This document shows positions 1-13,846 of a DNA stretch of 64,000 bases, in pieces (positions within the stretch are counted from its first letter, which is position 1; each line of letters begins with the position of its first letter). Position numbers and translations under genes: made by a program. The notes beneath the pieces were generated by a model. It was not told the origin of the DNA. It saw only the letters and a list, made by a program, of their open reading frames with translations, and did not search any database. The DNA comes from Albula goreensis (Eukaryota; Chordata; Actinopteri; Albuliformes; Albulidae), in the NCBI GenBank assembly GCA_022829145.1, contig CM040758.1, positions 24,349,575 through 24,413,574 of the forward strand. Direction: 5' to 3'.

Positions 1-837
1 TTCCTTAGATCACATTAGACAGGAAATAACTGGGATGGCAAATAAGACTCCTGCCAAATAAATTAGTTCTGCTCCAATGAAATGGTTATTCTTTTCACAA
101 AGTACAACAGACACATTTCAGCTCCTGCGATGCGAATCGCCCTTATGTTTGAGGGTAAAGGGTCCTTAACAAAGCTTAGTGGAGAGCAGACGTTAAGTAG
201 CAATAACTGTATGAGTCCTGTATGAGTTATAGTGCAAGATGTATTACGGGACTTAGAGAGAGATGTCTGACATCTGTTCAAAATTCAAGAGTTCAAAGTG
301 AGCGTGTTGAATAAAACTGTAATTTCACCAAGTTTAAGAGAGCACAATTGGTGCTAAAAAGAGACACGATTTATTGTCTCTTTTTTAAAGATGAATCTTC
401 AGTCCAAGTCCTTGGAACTGGAAAAAAGGGGATTATTTTGCGCATGAGAGGGGGTTGAAATACGACAGGAACGCTCGGTTGGGGTGGCGGGAAGTTTACG
501 GTCAGCATTTTCATCACACGCATTTCACAACTTGGATCTCAGCTACTTCGCCACATCCTGCATAACACACAGCGCATGTGACATGTTTAGCTCTATAAAT
601 TCTCCCTTCTCTCTGCCCCTGAGAAACAACGGTCTCTGCTAGCTACATCCCGAGCTCAACACGCATTTGTGGTTTCCCTAAATCCCATGATTCCGCAAAA
701 ACACTCCACATACGCATTTAGATGTCTTCATCTCTCTCTTACCTTTTGGTGGGACAGAGGACGCTGGAGTCCTTCCTTTCAAAACCACACATCTCTGCTG
801 CCCTCTACTGGCGGTGACATTGCAAACACCTTGGATC
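1..837. other. Intergenic, left edge
   Basis: No gene recognised. Short ORFs lack domain signatures. The sequence around 420-860 is somewhat richer in CpG but has no clear promoter. Confidence 0.5.
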
Positions 838-1015
838 AGGGGTGTCGAACTCCATTCCCGGAGGCCTGCGATGTAAGCAGATTTTCTGTGGGTTGATTTC
901 AATCACCAGCTAATTTAGACCTTTGAAATAAGACGTGTGAACTCTTTAGCCAATCACTGAGCTATATTAAGCACTTAAGTGTCAAATCACACCATAGCAC
1001 AGACACTGCGACCCC
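838..1015 (+). mobile_element. Degenerate fish DNA-transposon remnant
   Basis: Begins aggggtgtcgaactccattc and includes a 'gtgtc(a/g)aactcca...ggaggcc' start, followed by cagattttctgtgggttgat. This resembles an abundant teleost non-autonomous element with gtgtcaaactcca ends. The right end is decayed. Family name not assigned. Confidence 0.5.
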
Positions 1016-1577
1016 CCTCTGTGTGCACTCAAGAAGCTGGCTTTCCTGTCACACTGACCTCAATGTCAGGCTAATAACAACCACATAACGGTGTTTGCAT
1101 GCATGATAAAATCACACCCTATGATGCTACATAGTTCCTCATGTATAGTGCATTATTCAGTCACAGGCTTGACTGGGTTTGTTTTTGTTCCAGTTCCTGG
1201 CTCAAAATTCAACCCCCTCTTCCTTCCACAGAGAAATGAGTGCAGTACATTAAACATTAAACATTATTTTCAAAACAACAAACCAAAAGGTGTTTTTCTT
1301 TTTTAATTAAGAGATCTACTAGTTACAAAGCCCAACGTTATGAATGTGTACTGGAGTGCAGTCCATAATTAGCAAGGAAAGACAACAGCACTGTGTGACC
1401 CCTGCATTCAGAGGCTGCTAAAGTAGATTGTGGAGCACGCTGTTCTACCAGTAGCCCATAGCATATAAGGGTGATAAAGCTGATTTTAACAGCGTGCCCA
1501 TTAGAATGCTTTGGCTTGCAGGGAATTTCAGCTCAGCACCGGTCCCCTGTATACATCTCAATGGGAGTACACACAGC

Positions 1578-1735
1578 CATGAAGTGTAATGGTTAGGGAG
1601 CTGGTCTGAGGTTGCAAGTTCAATTCCCAGCTAACCCACCGTTGTTGTACACTTCAGCAAGTTGCTTCAGTAAATAACCAGCTATATTTCAATAAAATGT
1701 TCATCTGTAATATGTAAACTGTACATGAATGTATG
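1578..1735 (+). mobile_element. tRNA-derived SINE
   Basis: Begins with a tRNA-like head: A-box-like tggttagggag and B-box-like agttcaattcc, the internal Pol III promoter. A tail follows with cttcagcaagttgcttcagt and aaataaccagcta, typical of fish SINEs. It ends in decayed A/T-rich repeats (tgtaaactgtacatgaatgt). Truncated or diverged, no longer active. Confidence 0.75.
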
Positions 1736-3737
1736 AGATCTGCTTTCCAAACGAAATAGTTAAATAACAAAACAGCAGTCATTGTAATATTAGATTGAAA
1801 TGCTCAACAAAAGGCAAAACTGCTTGCATTTCTGTTAAATCTGTACAGTTTTATGCTGGAAGAGGGAGCATGGGAGAAACGGTGACCAAAAAGACTGTTT
1901 TCCTATGAAAACAACTTACTGAAGTGGTACTTAGGCAGGGCCACTGATCTAAAATGAATTTAGTTAATAACTGCACAGACCTTAAAACAGGCTCTTGACC
2001 TGGCTTGAGATACAGTCCTTGCATGCTTTTGGAAACACAGATTTGTACTGTACATAACTCCTGTAGTCCTCAAATATTCTTTTAGAACCTACATTTTATA
2101 ATCATAAACTCTTAAATGTTTTTTGCGGCTGCTTCAAGGTTTCAACCACAATGTTTATGGATTCCTTGGCATGCCCCGAGATAGCTACCTGCCAAGATTT
2201 TTATAAAGTTTTGCAATACCACTTGTGAGGATTTATGGAACCGAGCGGCCAAACTGCAAGCCAAATGCAACAAGTAAAAGTGAATAAATCATTGTATTTC
2301 TGTACAATAAATCCGAGTTTCCAAAAAACCATGGCTGAAACGAGATTGCACGTCAAATAAAAATCATAGCAAATGATGTCGTAAAAGTACAAATTACAAA
2401 CTAAAAGGAACGCCACCCTCCTGTGACCTGATAATTAGAACACAGTACAATCTAGCATGTCGCTTAATTATATCGTAGGCGATCCAGCTTACCAGGCAAT
2501 ATAGGAGGGAGTTGATAGACTTTCAAGCTGAACTGGAAAAGTTCATAATATAAACCTGAGGACAGATTAACAACTAAAAGATGACGGCATGTTCCCTAAA
2601 GCAGTCCTGATGTCCTCGGAAACAACTTTTCCTTGGTAAAGAATTATTGCCAGTGAGTGATTTTATGAGCATTATATTGTTTAGAGTGGTATTGTAGATT
2701 GTGATCGGAGTTATGCATTGTCAGCTCTTTCAGATGTGATAGATGTAGTGTTTTGATAAAATAGCTGCTTTGGGAGAGCAGTTAATAGCATATTATATGG
2801 CTGTATGTAATGCTCTTCACTGAAGGTACTGCGGTCAAAGCAGAGCGTATTACCTTGAGTAGTTCCTCACTGTTTGTTTCAGAGCTGGGCCTATCTGGTG
2901 TCCGTTTCCGTAAAGGGAATATGACGTAAAGTGACAGCTACGGTTAACATTCCAATTTTCTATAAAATGAATTGTGCCTTAATATACGGATATAAAAAAA
3001 CCCAAATTATTCAGGGCAACAGACTTTTTAATCTTTCCGCCAAGAGTTTGGGCTGTCAAACTAAGTCTTCTTTCGTTTGTGTCAGGAGTTGAGATGTTCT
3101 GACAAAATGTGTCCCTAAAACAAGTTGGCGTCTTTTTTGACATTTGAGAAAGGGGGTGTCTCGAATGGAGTCCTCGTCTACCCAGTTTCAGAGAATTCGG
3201 ATTTATTCGACGCGACAGCTTAGTTTTGCGGTGACTTTGTTTCCCTGTGCCAACTCGGTCAAAAAGTTGCTTCAGCAATCCAAAATCCAACCGAAATTTG
3301 TTCGCGATGCTCCGCAGGTGGCAGTGAAAACAGCTCCGGAGGCTAAGCTGCGGGGACCCCCGCTGAAAAGCCTTCCTCTCGCAGTTTCCCCCGCATATGC
3401 TGGAGATTAATGTTAAAAAACACATCGTCCCAGGCTGTCACTGAACATTGAGTGTTAGCGGCTGTCAAATCGAAGATGATGCACGGGCATGTTTTCCATT
3501 ACGCTCCAGACAGGACCGCCACTGGAGTGGGCCGAGGCTGCGTTGCGGCATTGTGTCCGTCTATGTCACCACGTTTGCAGAATTGCTCATTTCTGAGGGA
3601 TACAAGAATTTAACTTATCTCCATATGTTACGTAACCCACCTGTAAACATGGTCCTTGTCTCTCTGTGGACTGCAGCATGTATGCAGTAATGCACTCACA
3701 GCTACCAGAGAGAAGAGGAGCAGAGAACTATTGGACC

Positions 3738-3813
3738 AGTTTCCCAGACATGGATTACATCTAGTCTTAGACTAAATTAAAATTTTGATGGAGATCACCA
3801 TGTCTGGGAAACT
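3738..3813. mobile_element. 76-bp palindromic MITE-like element
   Basis: agtttcccagacatgg at 3738-3753 is exactly complementary to ccatgtctgggaaact at 3798-3813, with a 44-bp AT-rich centre (ctagtcttagactaaattaa). It resembles a very common short vertebrate repeat with gtttcccagac ends. It folds into a hairpin. Confidence 0.75.
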
Positions 3814-3839
3814 AGCCCTGATTTCTTCATATGTGATGG

Positions 3840-3947
<108 letters not shown>

Positions 3948-4844
3948 GTTGTCACCAAAAGTTCAGTCTTACTCCCTGTGTGTGTGTGTTTGTAAAATGT
4001 TGTTAAATCCTAACCTGTCACTAAAAGCACCGAGAGCTCTTTGTGTACCTGACAGATGCAGAGTGTATGCTGTAAATCAGATTTGTAAAGCCTGTCTACA
4101 GTAAGCCCTTTTGGAAGCAGAGAGTGGCATGGCCTCAATAATAAACGACACTCCGTTCCTTTGGCAGCGCTTGGCTTTGTGGTAAGGAGAAACAGTAGTC
4201 ACTTTGTGGGAGGTAAATGCCATATTTCATCTGTGGTAAGTATAACAATAATCTCTTTGCAATGTGGACCGTCCAAAGGCTCACAGCAGATTGACTGTGC
4301 ACTTCAAACAGAACGCTTCATGGTTAAATGGACAGAATGTTGGAAAGAGGACAAAATACCTTGCAAGTGCACATAATGAATGGTCCCAGTGTTTACATAA
4401 ATTCAGTTGTTGAAGGAGGCTGTTTATTAACGCCGATGATGAGAGGACAGAAAAGCATGACTTTCCGATTGACCGAACATTAAAGTAGTAGACTTGTGAT
4501 CCCACAAAAATATTTCAGAGAGAGGATCAGAGAGGTCCATCACTGATCATCATTTGAGTTTTAATTGGACCACTGACTGTCCCTCTTCTACTGTCAGTTA
4601 GTGCATCTTCTCTCTTCTCTCCTCTGGTGCCCCCTAGTGGTGGACTGAACTCCCATGACAGGATTTAAAACTCACCTGTCTAAACAGCATCTTAGTTCAA
4701 CTGACCTGGAACTGTGAGCATTTACTTACCTTCAAATACATTTTCTGCTTAAAACATTATATTGTCCATCTACCTCTAGAACCCTCAATGGCACTTAAAC
4801 GTTTTGTAATAGGTTTGTTTTATGACTTCAGTTACTGGTTGTTA

Positions 4845-4930
4845 CTGGTCCACAGCCTTTGTATGTGAACTTCAGCAAGTGTGTCTGGATAAGAGCATCT
4901 GGTAAATACGTAAATATAATGTAGATGTGA
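4845..4930 (+). mobile_element. SINE tail fragment
   Basis: Contains cttcagcaagtgtgtctgga, taagagcatctggtaaatac and gtaaatataatgtagatgtg. The ggataagagcatctgctaaa-type ending is shared by many fish SINEs. The head is missing. Confidence 0.6.
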
Positions 4931-7900
4931 GAGATATGGACGGGTTGTAGCTTTTGGAACATCCTGCTTCACTAAGTGAAATAATTCCAAACAATCACAA
5001 ATAATTACGCAATAATTAATCGCCACTCAGAGAATAATTGTGTTTGATAACTCCTCTCTAGTGAGCTCGCTGTGATGCATGTTGATTCTTATTAAGAACA
5101 TCACATTTCCCTCAATCTTCCCTCATGCATGATTCAACAGTCCCTGATAAAACAATGCTCAGAAACGGTGTCAAATCCAGAATCCCTCATGTATAGAAGC
5201 CGACTTTAAGGGGTGGAGCGTAATCACCTAACTGGTCAACCAGTGTTGACTGAACTTAATTCAACAAAATAATGCCCGATATGATTGCCATTTCGTGCAA
5301 CCTGTGCACCTTTTTCAGGAGAGGGAGATGTCATAGGCTCCAGAATGAGCTGTCAGTCACCTGTTTGAACCAATCAAACCCATTGGCTCTCCACAGAAAA
5401 AAACAGAAAAAGGATTGGTCTACATCAGTCAGCATATGACAGCCCCTCCCATTTTGGGTTTCATGAAGTTTCGCTCTGCCATGGCTTGGCCATGGACATG
5501 TTGGCCTAATACGCCATGCAGAAATTCTATCAGTAACAATAAATACAATCAGCGGCATTTTAAAATCATACATACTGTATATATATGTCAAGGTTGTTTA
5601 TGGCGGATTTTATTAACTTGAAGCAATTCAAAACCCTCTTGGAAAAAAAATGTCTCTCAGATCTTAGCTTATTTTGATACATGTTCCCACAGAGATTGTG
5701 TATTTTATAATCTGACTGCAGAAGTTGGTTTAATGTGTTTTTTTTATCCGCATGTGTCTTCATTCATCTGAAATCCGTTTTCAGATAGCATCTGATACAA
5801 GTTCTCCGGTTATGCCTAAGTTGCAGACAAAAACCCCATTCTCTTCAGGAATGGCAGCAGATTTAACCTCAGCGAGTCTGGTCTGAGCTCCCCATACGCA
5901 CAGTGAACAAACGTACATTTACACATAAGTTTTAATCATCTAACTGATGGTTGTAACTTAAAGTGACTTACAGGAAGTGCATATTTTCATCAACAAGTGC
6001 AATTCTGTCAAATCTACATGTGTTATCAAACATAACATGTCATGTGTTGGAATCAACAAATAGTAATTGTAGTGGTAAGTGCCTAAGTTCTTCTTTCTTT
6101 TAAAGAATACAAGGATATAAGGGGAGGGGTCAGCATGAACATTCATATGCCACAAAATTAATGTGCTCCAATATTTACAACGAGGTATAAATTTCTATGA
6201 ATTATCTCATCTTCTTATTTCTTTTTTAAAATCAGAAAGATATGATGTGTAAGATTATACCAGCCAACTATAAGACAAGTACCAACAACATGTTGCTTTG
6301 AATGCTATCCGGAGAGCCGGGAAACATTCGTGCTCTAGTATCAAACTCCAACATGGAAAATTGAGAGATATTAGGTATTTTTTATGATACTAACATTTTC
6401 AATGTATGTTACGGCTGGTTTGCTCTCAGCTAATCACATATGGATCTGAAAAATAGGGATTTTATGATTCTCTTTCAGCCTGACGGACTCGGCGGTTAAA
6501 GATGTACATATGCTCAGGGGATAGTCATCTGCAATCTATGAAGACAATGTAAATAACTTTATGCTGTAGCATTAAAATGAATCAATCCCACATGACTGTA
6601 ATTACGAACATTCAGAGAGGGAAAAAATACTTCTGGAAAGCAATCTAACATCAATCAAAAAAAAAAAAAAAAAAAGTTTGTTAAAAACCAGAGGACTGAC
6701 TGTTTTTTTTCCCTTGCAAACCCTATACAGAGATTTCATGCAAGATTAGTTTTACGAACGTTGTACGATTTCAGTCAATGGTAATGTTGTTAGTCCAGAA
6801 TAAATAAGCCATTTCCTGTACCCAGTTTTGACTGAATATGCCAACAATGAACATGGACGTCTTCTCGAAAAAGGCAGGCTAATTTTCCTGATGGTTATAA
6901 AATAAATTAAAATTTCTGTAATACATGGTTCTTAGGCGTCCTTAACAGCACAATACAGGACTGTGTCCATAATGAGGTGTCAGTCCAACAAAGACCAACG
7001 GAGACGTAATGCATGAACCCTTCCAATGTACCTGCAATGCTGCTGATTTTATACACTTTTAAAGGTGATTCATGCATGTGTATGTGTTAGTCTATTTAGA
7101 GATAATGTATTTTGTTGTGTTGTATATATTATATATGGTGAATGCAGCAGTCAGTCAGAGAATAACTTTGCGGCTACGTTATTGTTACTGAGGCTTGCTG
7201 TGTGTGTATGTTTTGCAGGAATGTTGTAGTATAGAATATAGTATGTATAGGCCTATTGTAGAACAGTGACCTCAATGCCGTTGATTGTGAGAGTGTGGTA
7301 GTTTGAACTCCCAACCTCCTTTCTTAAGTCATTGCATTATTTGCCTTAGTGTTGAATGAGTATAACTGAAAACGTAATTTAGGCAGGATTAACTATCTAA
7401 AATGAAAACCTGTATACACAGCCTGAAACCACTGTTTGAAAAGTATTGAAATATATGACTGTGCCTTAAACACGAGAATCTAAGGTCACAGTTACATGGT
7501 ATGCTCTCAAATCAATGCAGTGTCACATGGTAAAAGTTGCATTTATACATTTCCATTATATGTGAAAGAGCAACTTGACCCTCTAAATCAAATGAGATTT
7601 TATTCAAGGTAGCATTGAATGGACAAGAAGAATAAAAAATAAAAGTCTTTTCAGACGATGTCGATCCATGTCATAGGCTTCTTTCACACATTTCAAATGA
7701 AAAGTCCTTTTGTGTTCTTTGTTTCAAATGTTCTGCTATGCGGTCGTCATAATGGTTGTGGTATTAAATACAAACACTAGGTGGCAGTGTTTCCTACTGT
7801 CAATTCAATTTATCTTGATTGCTCTCCGATGGCACATTTAGACAAAGGATGTAGCAGTAATGAAGGCAGGTGATGTCATACTAAAAAAAATCAACCAGAG

Positions 7901-8778
7901 AGAGATCTGCATTGTCTGTCCATATGACAGCAAAAGGGACATTCTCCATCTGAAAAAATGAGAACTGCTTCTCTGTTATTTGTTATTTGTTTTTTTTAAC
8001 ATTGCACAGGAAATATAAATACATAAACTGTAACCATGATAAATTAATTGGTAGCAGATTGCATTTTAATGGTTGTAATTTAATCACACTGTCAATTAAG
8101 CTATTTCAGTATGTTTACTGGACACCTGATCCAGGTTAATCAATTACATCTAAGATGTAAAATGACAGTGAAATATACACGGTAATACTGTACACTCTTA
8201 CATAAATCTGTGGTCTGAACAAGTTTAATAAAACCCTTTTCAAAAAGTTTGTTGCTGATATGACAGCCATCTGTAGCTTCTCTTGGTCTGCAGAAATCAG
8301 TGTGATTTGGGATCATTTAGAAATGAGCGTCAGTGCCAGGCTAATTAGCAGAAAGGCCATAGTGACTGTTAAGGTCAGCTGTCATGAATTCATCTGTATG
8401 TGAAACCAGCAGGGGGTATTCAATCTAATCAAAATGTGTTTGATCCTTAGTGTTTTTTATATATATGTATGTATATATATATATACACACACACACAAGG
8501 GTCTGGTCATTTCCAGTCAATGGCAGAAGCATTCACAAAGTCAAACATCTGGTGCAAACAACGTCATTTTAAACCACTCAGTCTCCTGCCCTTTATTTGG
8601 CTTAGCTCAGAACCAAATTGTCCTGAAGTATGCTATGGAAGTCTGTTTCCATTTAGTGCACTTTGGTATGCGGAGGCCGAATATTAGTATTCAGAACGTT
8701 ACTGAAGATAAGCCAATCCTTCCATAAAAACAGTAGATTCATTTGAAAAGACATCCCGATCTCTACATTCCAGATTTC

Positions 8779-8793
8779 AAGGGGGGGGGGGGG
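8779..8793 (+). repeat. Poly-G tract
   Basis: About 13 uninterrupted G. It may cause sequencing gaps or length errors. Confidence 0.85.
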
Positions 8794-9385
8794 CTTAATG
8801 AAATATGCAAGAGTAATGTGCTTTGATTCACAGGGTAATGTAAGCAATATAAAACATTGATCATTCACTTAAAGCTCATAAGAGGGAACCATGCAATCAG
8901 ACAACATTTTCTCAGATTAGATTCAGCCCTCTAGCAGAGAAATACTTCATACATGTTGAAGACATTACACTGTGATTGGTGAAAATAGTCAATATCCAGG
9001 GGTATCTTGATTTACAAAATATAGACTGTTCATGAAGCACATGATTTTGTCTATATGCGCTACTAAACGAGACATTACTAACGAGACAATTGTGGTGTCA
9101 TTTTCAGACATGCAGTGGGTGGGTCCCTTCTCTCCCCCACCACCCCACTACTACTCCCGTCCTAGCTGGAAACACCTGTATGAAAGGAGGAAAGGAGACG
9201 AGGAGAGGAGGGAATTAGGAGAAAACACCTGCAGAAACCTGAGATGGCTTATTCCCTTATTTTTTTAATCTTTCAGATTCAGTTTTTACTATCCATGCAG
9301 TGGTCCTATCACAACTTCAACGTATGCTGTGGGAATTTTAACCCATTCATTCATGTACATGTACAATTAGATTGAGGGATTCCAC

Positions 9386-9468
9386 AGACACTGTCACCCA
9401 GAGCGACTTACAAAAGTGTGCGGGATGAGGTAGAACAGCTGAGGTGACAAACAAGTCGCCCCCCCCAA
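9386..9468 (+). mobile_element. Trunk-repeat fragment (gcgacttac core)
   Basis: ctgtcacccagagcgactta followed by caaaagtgtgcgggatgagg resembles the common fish repeat containing 'agacgcttttatccagagcgacttac'. Short and diverged. Confidence 0.4.
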
Positions 9469-10829
9469 CAGATTTTTAACAATTCTACCACTTCCCGATT
9501 TGAAAGCATTCTTGCTTTTCAGAATATGTAGCAATAATTACACCATATAATACTGGTGTTAAAAAAATAGTGTTTTTCCAAAATGTATTTCTGTCATTTG
9601 TGCAAGCATGCCTTTTGGTAATAAGATATGTCAAACACATTACCATTAACATACAAAGGTGTCATTTGAAACACTGAATTTTGTGAAGCATGACATAAAC
9701 ATTCAGATGTTGCATTCAGCTCAAACCTCCCATTGTGTCTGCATTGTGTTGCCTTGAATTGAATACCTACACACTGACATTTAGACTTGTTACACAACCT
9801 GTGAACTTTTGGAAGGATACCACTCCCTTTTTGAAGGCATTCTTGTTCTGAATAAATGTTCTGCTTTAGAGCCAGCAGCCTGGAAGATTGTCTGTGTGCT
9901 AAACCATTGTGAATTCTGAAAGATTCAGTCTGAGCTCTTCTAATTTACAGATAGGAAACCTTACACTGTAGCACTGTTATTCACCCTTGGCATTAGAGGC
10001 CTGCAGAGTGAGCAGGTTTGTTGCTGTTATTCGGCACTTCATTGATCAGTTAAAGTATACATTTACACAGGTTAACTCACCTCACCTGGATCAGTCTGTG
10101 GGTTTGCCTCACCTCACCTTGGGTGCGGAATTGGCTGTTGATTTTCAGGTGTTTTTGAGCAGATGTTTTTGGAGAACAAAGGTGGAGATGCACAAAGGTA
10201 AAAGAGTGCTATTACCTCACAAAGAATACTGTTGTCCTTTTCCTAGTTCATTGTCTTCTCCTAAAAGATTGTTGAAAGATTTATCTCAGTACTCATGTCA
10301 GCTTTGTGTACTGTACATCCATATGTGAATTATTTACAGGGAAGTGAGTCAGTAAAAAGGAAAACATGCTCTCCTGTAACATAAAATTATTGCACATACA
10401 TTTATTGCAACTATTCACATTTATTTACATTGACATACAGTGAAAATACTGTTTCAGACTGTTGACTTCTGAGTGAAAACAATATTTTTGTATTCTTATT
10501 CATTTTCATAAGGAGTCAAGTACACAGACAAAAAGGCATGGATATAAAAGAAAAAATAAAACAAAATTCTGGTGTTTTGTGGCCATACTATTTGTTACAG
10601 CATATTTTAGCAATGCTACCATTATAGTACATTATAATCAATAATAAATGACGTTTCATCATCATATTTTGGTGAGTTCATTTTTTTGGTAAGTGGCAGG
10701 TTGGAGTGTGAGTAAGGGGATTGGTATTGTTTTTAACGGCAACTACCCAGCATGCACTGACACTGTAGCTGCTTGTGAAATGTCCCCAGAGTCATGCTTG
10801 GACTCTGAGGAGTTTAAGCACATCGGTAT

Positions 10830-10990
10830 TGTGGAAGAACAGGTTTGATCCCCCTCTCAGGACATACAGTACTGCCCTTGAGCAAAGTAATTCCATTTCT
10901 ACTAAATACAGAGGTTTAGGAAACAGTGATATATAAAATGTTGGTAGTGTTGCTGACCTTGCCAACAGGTACCTAAAATGCAATAAATAA
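10830..10990 (+). mobile_element. Possible degenerate tRNA-derived SINE
   Basis: B-box-like aggtttgatccccctctcag and a following cccttgagcaaagtaattcc stretch resemble a fish SINE body. The A box is unclear. Confidence 0.35.
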
Positions 10991-12746
10991 TATACAGAAA
11001 CAGTCACAGAGGAAGAGTAAAAAAAAAAACAACAAAAAAGGAATGGATCCATGCAGGTTTAATTGGTTTTCCTGGCCAGTGAATTATGCTTTAGATGTGT
11101 TTTGGAGAGACAAATAATAAAAAGGAGGATATTTCTATTAATTCAATCAAAGTAATATAATGCAATGAATAAGTAAGGCATCACAACATAGAGGACATTT
11201 TACATAAAGGATGAAACACAAATTGAGAGCACTATAATGTGTATGTGTACATGACTGTTCAATATGTTTTCTAAAATGTGGTACGCATGAAATTATAAAT
11301 ATCTGACAGAATAACACCTTCGCATACTTATATGTTAATTTCATAGTGACAGGTATAATTAGCAATCATTTGACAACTGAAGCATACATGTTTAAAGGTT
11401 TCTAGTCACATTATTTGAAAATTGAAGATGAACTAAAAAGATAAATAAAAGGCAGAGAGCTGTCATTCTTAAATTTGATCCCAGGGTATCTCTATAAATG
11501 TTAGTTTTTGTTCCAACCATAACTGCACTTCTTATGGTATAAACAATCCCTTAATTGCTTTTGACTGTAAACTCTTCATGTCTCAGAGGAATTATTTGAC
11601 ATACTGAGTCAGAAATAGACACTCGAGCCACAAAGAATGAATATACAGCTTTGTATACTTTTATATTTAGTATTGTGCTCTGGTAAATAATTCCCTCTAA
11701 AAGTGGCTGCATGTTAATTGATGGAGAAATGGAATAACATGATTCCATTTCCTGAACGGTCAGAGTGGGGACACCTGGCCATTGATATTTAACCATTAGG
11801 GTTCAAAGCCAAAGCATGTGCTGGCGAGCCATCATGTTAAAATATATTTCAGCACAAAATTATGGAACTTAAACACAACAGCTGAATACTGTATGGCAGC
11901 TTTACAGTTCAAGCACAGATCTGTAGTTAGTGATACATGGATAGTGTAGTGACATGTTCTGCTGTGCGGTTATAAGTCTTTTCTGTTGCGCTCAAACGTT
12001 TGCAATGTTTTGCAATATGTTAATTGGGACATTTTTATATATGTATATTTTTTGTTCGTTAAATAAATAGTTTACCATAATAGGCATTTCGAGTGATGGG
12101 ACTTGTTTCCTTGACAACAGTAAATTAGCAGATGGTGGCTGGGAGAGCAGAAAAGTATTTCATTGTTTGAAAACCACAGATTTCACCAGAGCAAGTGTCT
12201 TTATTTAAACATTTATGGAACATTTTTTTTTTTAACTTTCAGTTTGTTCCGTGCTGTAATTACATTTCACTTCTGTTCACCGCTGGATACATAACAAAAT
12301 CTTTTCCCATTCCTGATACAATTTACATTAAAAAAAATATATAAAAATATGTATGGACAAAAAGAACCAACAAACCATGCTATTGGCATTTCATTTGTTG
12401 GTATAATTTCTCCCTACATTTTTTGTCTGGTTTGCTGTTACTGATTATCTGTTCGGTTAATAATAGCAAATAAAAAGGAGAGTAAGTCATAACTAACAAT
12501 GAATAACAGCATTCACAATGGATAATGAAGTTTACTGTGTCCATATCCTGCATTCTTGGAGTTGAGTGTCCTGTTTAGCTAGAAATATTTCCTCGGAATC
12601 AATGGGTGGACAAGACAATGGAACGCTCAAACAAACACCGTCACCTGTATAGAAATGTATCCGCTCATAGGTTTGGCAAGGAAACCCACACCTGTACAAC
12701 ATTTACAGGTCCTAACAGTAATTTCTTTTATTTAAATCTATTATGT

Positions 12747-12750
12747 GCGC

Positions 12751-12814
<64 letters not shown>
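12747..12814 (+). repeat. (GT)n microsatellite
   Basis: About 34 uninterrupted GT units, preceded by gcgcgc; a Z-DNA-forming type of tract. Reads as His/Thr runs on the minus strand, not real coding. Confidence 0.97.
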
Positions 12815-12815
<1 letters not shown>

Positions 12816-13767
12816 TGTGTAAATGAAGTGCAACACAGAAACATAATTTTTATGCATGTCATGTTAAAGAAATGTTGTCTCTTTCTGTGATGTATACTTT
12901 CATATGGCACATTCTTGATACACTTTAATGTGTCTGTTTCCATGGCAATGCCACTGTAATCGTATTGCTTGCTGCACCAGGATACAAATCTCATGGTCTC
13001 TTCCAGTCACTCACTACAGCCGTCTATACGCCTCAAACCGATCATACAGCCAGGCTCTCTGACTTCCTATAGATTATCAAAAGGTGTAGCACTGTGTGAT
13101 TTCACATCTTAACTGTAATAATTGCATTAATTTAGATCATTATTTGATGGGTTCCAGCCTTTTGCTCTGAAGGTCTTGTCCATCTGCTGTGGTCTGGTCT
13201 CCAAGCATGCGATGGTTCATTTACAATGCAGGCACTAAGAAGTTGAGCAACAGGTGGCTTACAGCTCTGAATTATTTACAGGTATCGACCAAAACACACA
13301 CAGGAGCCCTCGGTTACAGCAGGTATGAAATCAGATTGCATCAGGATTAAAACTGTGAGTGGAACATATGAAGGAGGAGGACTTTATGACAGATCGGAGG
13401 TGATCTGGCAATGTCTTAACCTTCATATTATAATGTAATTGCATCTAATGAATACTTAATAAATGGTAAAACCTTTCTTCCATTGCATAACCAAACCTTC
13501 ATGCAAACACCATGTCTCGGCTTTGTTTCGTAAATCAAAGCAATTAAAGATTAAAAAGAAGCAGAGAGTGGTAACTTAGTTGTTAATGAAACTAGTTGAT
13601 GAAGCAATGGCCAGTCATTTGTCCAATACCATTACCAACAGGATTGATCTGACAGGTTCCACTGTTGCCAATTAATTTCTGAGGACGGCAGCTACTGGCT
13701 GCTCAAATAGCCTGTATAAATGTCCCAATGGCATCACAAGATCATTTGCTTATTAGCTGCAAGCGTC

Positions 13768-13798
13768 CGTCTCTCTCTTTCTCTCTCTCTCTCTCCTC
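13768..13798 (+). repeat. CT-rich microsatellite
   Basis: Interrupted (CT)n, ctctctctttctctctctct and onward. Just downstream is a poly-G/G-rich tract. Confidence 0.8.
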
Positions 13799-13819
13799 TC
13801 CTTTTGCACTCAGTGGAGG

Positions 13820-13846
13820 TGGGGGTTGGGGGGGGGGGGCGGGGGC
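13820..13846 (+). other. G-rich tract, possible G-quadruplex
   Basis: Runs of 5, 12 and 5 G separated by tt and c. It fits a G-quadruplex pattern. Not shown to fold. Confidence 0.5.

Noticed and set aside
1578-1735. A genuine tRNA gene
   Set aside because: A- and B-box-like parts are present, but the rest is a SINE body and no cloverleaf can be drawn.
2979-3425. 148-codon minus-strand ORF, a possible gene
   Set aside because: No recognisable domain, no splice context, and an overlapping ORF on the other strand. Likely chance in a CpG-richer patch.
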